Below are positions 6,472 through 11,646 of a stretch of DNA of 11,646 nucleotides, one piece after another. The notes under the pieces were generated by a model. It worked only from the letters and a program-made list of their open reading frames with translations. It was not told the origin of the DNA and made no database searches. Both the position numbers and the translations under genes were made by a program. The stretch is from positions 1-11,646 of the forward strand of contig CAMYYQ010000012.1 of the NCBI GenBank assembly GCA_947303535.1. Direction: 5' to 3'. Source of the DNA: an uncultured Ruminococcus sp. Lineage in GTDB: Bacteria; Bacillota_A; Clostridia; Oscillospirales; Ruminococcaceae. The first letter of the stretch is position 1. Each line of letters begins with the position of its first letter.

Positions 6472-7680
6472 TCAGCCTAAAATATCAAACCACGACTTCA
6501 TCACATCAAGTATTTTCGCAAGTTCCCATTCTTCGATAATATACGGAACCATTGCATACATATATTTTAGGAACGGTCGGCTGAATATACCGTGTTCATA
6601 CGCATATTGACGGAATCCTTCCAGATCCTTGCCGTCCTTGACTTCAATACATACACAGCCGCCCATTATCCTTATTTCTTCGATCTTATCGGAATTAAAG
6701 CCTTTCAGCTCGCGTCTTGTTATTTCTTCTATATGTCTGATCCTTTCAAGGTAGTTCCCTTTTTCAAAGAGTTCGATAGATTTGAGTGCCGCTGAACAAG
6801 CAAGGGCATTTCCCATAAATGTCGGACCGTGCATCAGGGCGTGAGTTGGATCATCGCTTAGGAATCCGTCCCATACTTTCTTATTTGCGACGGTTGCTGC
6901 GTGACCGATATACCCTCCTGTCAGAGCCTTGCCAAGCACAAGTATATCGGGAAGTACAAGATCGGCAACAAAACGGTTTCCTGTTCTTCCGAAGCCTGTT
7001 GCAACCTCGTCAAATATCAGAAGAACATCATTCTCGTCACATAGCTGCCTTGCCCTTTCAAGGAAGGAAATATCGTACATTCTCATACCGCCTGCACCTT
7101 GAAGCAGAGGTTCAACAATAAAACAGCTCAGTTTACTGCCATAGGTCTCAAAAGCTTTTTCAAGAGCATTTATCTCGGTCGGGATATGTATGACACCTCG
7201 CTTTTTCTCGTTTGAATTACCGAATGCAAAGTGATAATCCTCATCGTCTCCGACTTCCATCGCCTTGAACGTATCGCCGTGGTAAGCGTGTTCAAGTGCA
7301 AGTATAATATTACGCTCCGAGTCGCGGTTAGTGTTGAACTGCAAAGCCATTTTCAGAGCGACTTCCACTGCAACACTTCCCGAATCCGAGAAAAAGCAGT
7401 AGTCCAGATCACCGGGCAGCCATGATGCGAGCTTGTCTGACAGCTTCTGAACAGGCTCATGTGTAAGACCGCCGAGCATAACATGGGCGAATTTGTCAAG
7501 CTGTTCCTTTATAGCATTATTTATCTCGCTGTTATTGTAGCCGTGGATAACGCTCCACCACGAGGAAACGGAATCTATAAGGTCGTGACCGTCCTCGGTG
7601 TAAAGATGAACTCCCTTAGCAGAAGCGATCTTTATGGGCGGTTCAAGTGTTTTCATCTGGGCATATGGATACCATATCAT
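6472..7680 (-). CDS. bioA: Adenosylmethionine-8-amino-7-oxononanoate aminotransferase (BioA)
   Basis: BioA is a cytoplasmic PLP enzyme that converts KAPA to DAPA (7,8-diaminopelargonate), using SAM as amino donor. The 402-residue protein has the class-III aminotransferase pattern: WYPYAQM at the start, SSWWSVIHGY (residues 39-48, the KAPA/SAM pocket), FSDSGSVAVEVALKMA (about 97-112, PLP phosphate site), HAYHGDT (131-137), FDEVATGFGRTG (223-234, with D224 pairing to the PLP ring nitrogen), LGKALTGGYIG (K251 as Schiff-base lysine) and HGPTFMGNALACSAAL, a BioA hallmark. Length is slightly short but complete. AGGAGA overlaps the bioD stop and lies 6 nt before the ATG, indicating translational coupling. 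It is the last gene of the operon. Confidence 0.96.
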   Translation of the reverse strand: MIWYPYAQMKTLEPPIKIASAKGVHLYTEDGHDLIDSVSSWWSVIHGYNNSEINNAIKEQLDKFAHVMLGGLTHEPVQKLSDKLASWLPGDLDYCFFSDSGSVAVEVALKMALQFNTNRDSERNIILALEHAYHGDTFKAMEVGDDEDYHFAFGNSNEKKRGVIHIPTEINALEKAFETYGSKLSCFIVEPLLQGAGGMRMYDISFLERARQLCDENDVLLIFDEVATGFGRTGNRFVADLVLPDILVLGKALTGGYIGHAATVANKKVWDGFLSDDPTHALMHGPTFMGNALACSAALKSIELFEKGNYLERIRHIEEITRRELKGFNSDKIEEIRIMGGCVCIEVKDGKDLEGFRQYAYEHGIFSRPFLKYMYAMVPYIIEEWELAKILDVMKSWFDILG

Positions 7681-7690
7681 AGTTATTCTC

Positions 7691-8374
7691 CTATTCGCAA
7701 AGTGAAGCTATGTATTCTCCACTGATGTCAAGGTCGGTACAATTGTCACCTACACAGGCAATAACGGATATACCTGTAAGTGCTTCACACATTTTTTTAT
7801 TATCTTCTTCCATAACATCTCCGGCATGGAAATGATTGAAAATGATCCCCTTTACAGGGATATTGCGTAATTTCATGTATTCCACAGTAAGAACAACGCT
7901 ATTTATTGTTCCGAGTCCTGCGTCGGCAACAATAATACACGGTAGCCCAAGCATTTTGATAACATCTTCAAGGAATATTTTTTCATCATCATATCTCAAA
8001 GGGCAGAGGATACCGCCGCTTCCTTCGGCAATTATATAGTCATATCGTGAGGTTAGTCCGTCATAGCTCTCCTTTACTGTCTTCATATCGAGTGGAGAAC
8101 CTTCCAGCTTTGAAGCAAGATGCGGTGAAACTGCGGTTTCATAAATATACGGGCACATTTCCGCAAGTGGCTGATCTATCCCCGAAACAGTTTTGACATG
8201 GTACGCATCACCCGGAATAAGATCTCCATTGCTGTCACGCTCGTTTCCGCTCATTGCAGCTTTATAGTAGGCGCAGCTGTATCCGCTTTCATTCAGTTTC
8301 TTCAGCAACAGAGCCGTGATATATGTTTTTCCCGTGTCTGTTCCCGTGCCTGTGATAAATAGTCCTTTACTCAT
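7691..8374 (-). CDS. bioD: Dethiobiotin synthetase (BioD)
   Basis: BioD forms the ureido ring of dethiobiotin from DAPA, CO2 and ATP in the cytoplasm. From the start used here it is 227 residues long, the usual size. The P-loop GTGTDTGKT is at residues 9-17, with the catalytic Lys YYKAAMSG following (about residues 36-43), then EGSGGILCPL (an ATP/metal loop) and ADAGLGTINSVVLTVEYM. The ATG at 8374 (MSKGLFITG) was chosen over an in-frame upstream start at 8398 because GAGGA lies 6 nt before it and the family begins this way. The start overlaps the end of bioB by 8 bases; bioA follows after 10 bases, so the three genes are tightly coupled. Confidence 0.95.
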   Translation of the reverse strand: MSKGLFITGTGTDTGKTYITALLLKKLNESGYSCAYYKAAMSGNERDSNGDLIPGDAYHVKTVSGIDQPLAEMCPYIYETAVSPHLASKLEGSPLDMKTVKESYDGLTSRYDYIIAEGSGGILCPLRYDDEKIFLEDVIKMLGLPCIIVADAGLGTINSVVLTVEYMKLRNIPVKGIIFNHFHAGDVMEEDNKKMCEALTGISVIACVGDNCTDLDISGEYIASLCE

Positions 8375-9344
8375 GACTTTTCCTCTTTTCAATATCAAAG
8401 CCCATTTCTCTGAGCATTTTTACATCTCCGTTGATGTCATTTCCCGAAGTGGTCAGCATATCGCCTGTTATCGTAGAATTTGCTCCTGAAAGAAATGCCT
8501 GTTTGCCACAGTCGGTCATAAGATCTCTGCCTGCCGCAAGTCGAATATCTGCTGTCGGGACAATGTATCTGAATATCGAAACAGTACGCAGTATATCTTC
8601 CTCTGAAAGTCTTTCAAGATTTTCAAGCGGTGTGCCTTTGATCGGCATCAGAGCATTTATCGGGATAGAGCTGACACCAAGTTCTGCAAGGCAGAGTGCC
8701 ATATCTATCCTGTCCTCCCATGTTTCACCCATACCGATGATACCGCCTGAACACACTTCAAAACCTGCATCTTTTGCACGTTTTATACATTCGATCTTAT
8801 CATCAAAGGTATGCTTGGTGCAGATGCTTGGAAAATTCCTGCGTGAAGTCTCAATGTTGCAGTGGTATCTGCTGACTCCTGCTAAACGAAGTCTTCTGAA
8901 CTGTTCATCTGTAAGAAGTCCGTGGGAACCGCAGAGCATCATATTAGTTTTCTCATGGAGAGTGCTGTATGCTTCAAACGCTTTTTCAAAATCAGCATCG
9001 CTGAGTGTTCTTCCTGCTGTAACAATTGAAAAACGGTGTACACCTTTTGCTTCGTTATGCCTGCATTCGCTGAGTATCGTTTCTGTGTCAAGAAACGGAT
9101 ACTCATTTATTCCTGTGCAGTTGTGAGCTGACTGTGCGCAGAAGCGGCAGTTTTCCGAGCATTTTCCGCTTTTTCCGTTTATGATACTGCATAGATCGAC
9201 ATGATCTCCGCAGAAGTGTTTCCTGATACGATCTGCACCTTCACACAACATTTTTATATCTGCTGAAATAAAAAAATCCATATCATCGCCTCGATGTATG
9301 CGTTTTCCGCCGATGATCTCCTCGGCAAATCTTATAATATCCAT
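8367..9344 (-). CDS. bioB: Biotin synthase (BioB), radical SAM
   Basis: BioB inserts sulfur into dethiobiotin using a radical-SAM 4Fe-4S cluster and a sacrificial second cluster. The 325-residue protein has the radical-SAM motif KCSENCRFC (C62, C66, C69), ETSRRNF (about 165-171), VCSGGIIGMGE (C198), INALMPIKGTP and IRLAAGR (R268), and ends with the usual FLSGANS...TTSGND region. Against the E. coli enzyme, C198 and R268 match second-cluster ligands C188 and R260. The place of C97 reads VHRFS (S106), and the place of C128 is shifted (LCGSHG, C138). Extra cysteines (C34, C45, C52) lie near the radical-SAM motif. It may belong to the BioB group from strict anaerobes that uses a different auxiliary cluster. 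AAGGAG lies close before the ATG at 9344; bioY ends 20 bases upstream. Confidence 0.95.
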   Translation of the reverse strand: MDIIRFAEEIIGGKRIHRGDDMDFFISADIKMLCEGADRIRKHFCGDHVDLCSIINGKSGKCSENCRFCAQSAHNCTGINEYPFLDTETILSECRHNEAKGVHRFSIVTAGRTLSDADFEKAFEAYSTLHEKTNMMLCGSHGLLTDEQFRRLRLAGVSRYHCNIETSRRNFPSICTKHTFDDKIECIKRAKDAGFEVCSGGIIGMGETWEDRIDMALCLAELGVSSIPINALMPIKGTPLENLERLSEEDILRTVSIFRYIVPTADIRLAAGRDLMTDCGKQAFLSGANSTITGDMLTTSGNDINGDVKMLREMGFDIEKRKSHE

Positions 9345-9364
9345 AACTATCTCCTTTACAGGTA

Positions 9365-9913
9365 TTATGCTTTTTTATACGACAACTCAATTGCAGGGAT
9401 AAGTCTCTTTCCAAGCACAGCCGACAATATGCAAAGGCAAATATCGCCAGGAACCGCCAGCAGAAAGCAATACAGAAACAGCGGCCATATTCCGATAGGC
9501 TTACCAATATAGAATCGGCAGACAGCCCAATAATATGCCATTCCCAAAATATAAACTGTCATAAGTCCTGCGAAACCACCTGCCAGCAGTCGCCGGATAG
9601 TCAGATCACCTTTGTGAACTATCGTACCTGTGACAAATGCTCCTGCGATAAATCCGATGAGATACCCGAAAGTAGGCTGTAATACATAACCTATACCTCC
9701 TCCGCCCGTAAAAACCGGAAGTCCTGCCAACCCAAGCAAAACATAAACAGAAACAGCGATCGTCCCGTTATTTGCACCGAGAATTATCCCTGCCAGTGTG
9801 GTGAACAAAAATTGCAGTGTAAATGGGCAAACAGGGACAGGAATTTTTATGTATGCACCAACGGCGATCAAAGCCGCAAACATAGCTATTAAAATCATAT
9901 CTTTTGTTTTCAT
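9365..9913 (-). CDS. bioY: Biotin transporter BioY
   Basis: BioY is the membrane substrate-binding (S) component that takes up biotin, alone or with an ECF energising module; no ecfA/ecfT gene is in this window. The protein is 182 residues with about six hydrophobic segments. Family landmarks are IPVPVCPFTLQFLFTTLAGI, GANNGTIAVSVYVLLGLAGL, PVFTGGGGIGYVLQPTFGYL with IGF next, and the late ...PGDI segment. The ATG at 9913 was chosen because AGAGGTG lies 6 nt before it; an in-frame start at 9934 would leave almost no untranslated leader after the predicted transcription start. It is the first gene of the operon and lies directly under the BirA-type operator, so both uptake and synthesis should be shut off when biotin is plentiful. 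Confidence 0.94.
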   Translation of the reverse strand: MKTKDMILIAMFAALIAVGAYIKIPVPVCPFTLQFLFTTLAGIILGANNGTIAVSVYVLLGLAGLPVFTGGGGIGYVLQPTFGYLIGFIAGAFVTGTIVHKGDLTIRRLLAGGFAGLMTVYILGMAYYWAVCRFYIGKPIGIWPLFLYCFLLAVPGDICLCILSAVLGKRLIPAIELSYKKA

Positions 9914-9943
9914 AAATAACACCTCTTTTGACATTCATGTATA

Positions 9944-9972
9944 ATTATAACACCGCAAACAGAATATGTCAA
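9944..9972 (-). promoter_or_regulatory. Biotin operon promoter
   Basis: On the minus strand a perfect TTGACA (plus 9967-9972), a 17-bp spacer and a perfect TATAAT (plus 9944-9949). The -35 box is part of the palindrome at 9966-9997. Expected transcription start is near 9937, just upstream of the bioY SD sequence. Confidence 0.9.
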
Positions 9973-9997
9973 CCTTTTGTGCGAATTTGGTTGACAA
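9966..9997. promoter_or_regulatory. BirA-type biotin operator
   Basis: Inverted half-sites ATGTCAACC (9966-9974) and GGTTGACAA (9989-9997), separated by 14 bp, with eight of nine pairs symmetric. This matches the Firmicutes BirA operator style (TTGTnAACC-N14/15-GGTTnACAA). Its left half covers the -35 box of the bioY promoter, the expected arrangement for repression by the biotin-loaded BirA dimer. The repressor gene is not in this window. Confidence 0.88.
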
Positions 9998-10188
9998 TAT
10001 GAATTACACTCTATCATCAGTGATTTGTAAAATCAGACGAGTGTACTATTTAACTATGGATATATGTCTCAGCATTGCAACAGGAGTTCCTGTACTCGGA
10101 CGAGAAACTGTTTAAGGAACTGCACTGTACTTGTGCTTGGAAGATAACCATAAGAGAGCCGGTTATTGAAAAAATTCAGTTACTGAGA

Positions 10189-10217
10189 TTGATTTTTTGG
10201 GCTTATGATGATATAAT
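10189..10217 (+). promoter_or_regulatory. Promoter of the NSS transporter gene
   Basis: TTGATT (10189-10194), a 17-bp spacer and a perfect TATAAT (10212-10217). Transcription would start near 10224, giving a leader of about 37 nt that holds AAGGA at 10248-10252. Confidence 0.82.
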
Positions 10218-10260
10218 TATACTTGTATTTTGCTAATGACATACTGAAAGGACAATGTTT

Positions 10261-11646
10261 ATGAAAACCAATAACAAAACTTCGGAAAGAGGAGGCTTCG
10301 GTTCCAGGATAGGCTTTATACTTGCTGCGGCAGGTTCGGCAGTTGGTCTTGGAAATATCTGGCGTTTCCCTTATCTTGCAGCTAAATACGGCGGCGGTGT
10401 ATTTCTGATGGTATACCTTGTGTTTGCCATAACATTCGGATTCGCACTCATGCTCACTGAAATAGCTATCGGCAGAAAAACAGGAAAAAGCGTTATCGGC
10501 GCATACAAGGCTGTGGACAAGCGCTTCTCCCCTCTCGGATTGCTTGCTGCCGTGATACCTGCGCTCATTCTCCCGTACTACTGCGTTATCGGAGGCTGGG
10601 TACTGAAATATATGTCAGTATTCATTACAGGCGGCGGCGAAAATGTTTCAACAGCTGAATACGTCACAGCATCGGGAGAAAGCATACCGTTCTTCAGTAA
10701 CTTTATCAGCCATTTCACTCAGCCGACGGTATTTTTTATAGTATTCCTGCTGCTCACATCTGTTGCCGTATTCCTCGGAGTTGAAAAGGGTATCGAAAAG
10801 GTAAGCAAATTTCTAATGCCTGTTCTTCTCCTGCTTATCGTGGCAATGTCGGTATATACCCTTACCCTTGACGGCGCAGGCGAAGGACTCAAGTACTATC
10901 TGCTCCCAAACCTTGATAATTTTTCGCCTGCTAAATTCTTACAGACCATTGCAGCAGCCTGCGGACAGCTTTTCTACTCAATGTCCATTGCAATGGGCAT
11001 AATGGTGACATACGGCTCCTATATGCGAAAGGAAGATTCACTTGAAAGCTCGGTCCGTCAGATAGAGATATTTGACACAGCAGTTGCTATACTTGCAGGT
11101 ATGATAATAGTTCCTGCCGTATTTATTTTCTCAAACGGTGACGGTGCTTCACTCAACGCAGGTCCGGGACTCATGTTCAATACCCTTCCTAAGGTATTCG
11201 CTACAATGCCGGCAGGACAATTTATTGGCACAGCATTCTTTATTCTGGTAACTCTTGCCGCACTTACCTCCTCCATATCTCTTATGGAGACGGTTACAGC
11301 AGTTGTTATCGAGAAATTCGGTTTCAGCCGCACAAAGAGCTGTGTTATAGTTATCTTTGTAACATTCATACTCGGTATGCTCTCCGTACTCGGATACAGC
11401 GCATGGTCTGATATAAAGCTGTTCGGAATGCAGATACTTGATTTCTTCGATTTCATCACAAACAACATAATGATGCCCGTACTTGCTTTCCTTACCTGTA
11501 TACTCATAGGCTATTTTGTAAAGGTAAAGTACATAGAAGAAGAGGTAATGCTGGGTGAGAAGCGTTTCCGCTCAAAGCTTCTTTACAATGTAATGATAAA
11601 GTTCATCTGCCCTGTTCCCGGATACGACAGGCATTTCGGCATGTGC
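10261..11646 (+). CDS. Sodium-dependent NSS/SNF-family amino-acid transporter (partial, runs off right edge)
   Basis: 462 codons are open from the ATG at 10261 to the window end, with no stop. The protein belongs to the neurotransmitter:sodium symporter family (LeuT/MhsT-like), which couples sodium entry to uptake of amino acids. Residues 22-38 carry the TM1 signature AGSAVGLGNIWRFPY, whose unwound part binds sodium and substrate. ALILPYYCVIGGWVLKY marks TM3, GQLFYSMSIAMGIMVTYGSY matches TM6, and LAALTSSISLMETV matches TM8. About eleven hydrophobic segments are visible, and the last part, KLLYNVMIKFICPV, looks close to the natural C-terminus, so little should be missing. AAGGA lies 8 nt before the ATG, downstream of a consensus promoter. 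The exact amino-acid substrate cannot be told. Confidence 0.93.
   Translation, partial: MKTNNKTSERGGFGSRIGFILAAAGSAVGLGNIWRFPYLAAKYGGGVFLMVYLVFAITFGFALMLTEIAIGRKTGKSVIGAYKAVDKRFSPLGLLAAVIPALILPYYCVIGGWVLKYMSVFITGGGENVSTAEYVTASGESIPFFSNFISHFTQPTVFFIVFLLLTSVAVFLGVEKGIEKVSKFLMPVLLLLIVAMSVYTLTLDGAGEGLKYYLLPNLDNFSPAKFLQTIAAACGQLFYSMSIAMGIMVTYGSYMRKEDSLESSVRQIEIFDTAVAILAGMIIVPAVFIFSNGDGASLNAGPGLMFNTLPKVFATMPAGQFIGTAFFILVTLAALTSSISLMETVTAVVIEKFGFSRTKSCVIVIFVTFILGMLSVLGYSAWSDIKLFGMQILDFFDFITNNIMMPVLAFLTCILIGYFVKVKYIEEEVMLGEKRFRSKLLYNVMIKFICPVPGYDRHFGMC

Larger units (their letters stand above)
9914..10260. other. Divergent intergenic region, biotin operon and NSS transporter
   Basis: It contains the biotin promoter and operator (9944-9997) and the transporter promoter (10189-10217). 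Between them, about 10000-10188, no binding site is recognised. A plus-strand frame from a TTG at 10075 to a TAA at 10234-10236 (53 codons, LQQEFLYSDEKLFKELH near its start) looks partly protein-like. It has no ribosome binding site, overlaps the transporter promoter and matches nothing I know; it may be a gene relict. Confidence 0.5.

Noticed and set aside
6261..6539. 92-codon plus-strand open frame after bioA
   Set aside because: It has no ribosome binding site, overlaps the 3' end of bioA on the opposite strand, and has an unconvincing composition.
10075..10236. 53-codon frame starting with TTG before the NSS transporter
   Set aside because: It overlaps the transporter's promoter, lacks an SD sequence, and is not recognised; at most a relict.

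Overview
The window looks like chromosomal DNA from an obligately anaerobic, gut-type Bacillota (Clostridia), most likely a Ruminococcus-like Oscillospiraceae. This rests on strong AGGAGG-type ribosome binding sites, canonical TTGACA-17-TATAAT promoters, a CarD-family regulator beside a MATE exporter, a clostridial bioY-bioB-bioD-bioA operon under an apparent BirA operator, and a flavin/iron-sulfur membrane protein with an ApbE partner. No rRNA, tRNA, CRISPR array, insertion sequence or phage gene was seen. The genus is an inference from protein style, not a database match.

Layout. Positions 1-187 (+) hold the 3' end of a metallophosphoesterase, closed by a clear intrinsic terminator. Positions 516-3050 (-) are a two-gene redox operon: apbE (FMN transferase) followed by a NapH/NosR-like polyferredoxin carrying two covalent-FMN domains. 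The polyferredoxin is intact, but apbE has a one-base frameshift and a separate in-frame TAG.

Positions 3284-5757 (+) hold a CarD-family regulator, a 79-residue unknown protein and a MATE exporter. All three are preceded by a hairpin plus U-tract lying directly in front of the ribosome binding site. The first two hairpins are copies of one element: same distance from the -10 box, identical 8-nt apical loop, and compensatory base changes in the stem. They are the best candidate here for an undescribed cis-acting or small RNA. After a bidirectional terminator, 5930-6160 (-) is an alanine/glycine:cation symporter gene whose N- and C-terminal ends are fused in frame, with the middle deleted and a good promoter still in front.

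Positions 6472-9997 (-) are the biotin operon, in transcription order bioY, bioB, bioD, bioA. It starts from a consensus promoter whose -35 box lies inside a BirA-type operator (9-nt half-sites, 14-nt spacer). Together the genes import biotin and make it from KAPA (7-keto-8-aminopelargonate); bioF and the pimelate genes are absent here. BioB lacks one of the usual [2Fe-2S] cysteines and has extra ones. A gene-poor gap then leads to a sodium-dependent NSS-family amino-acid transporter at 10261 (+), which runs off the right edge.
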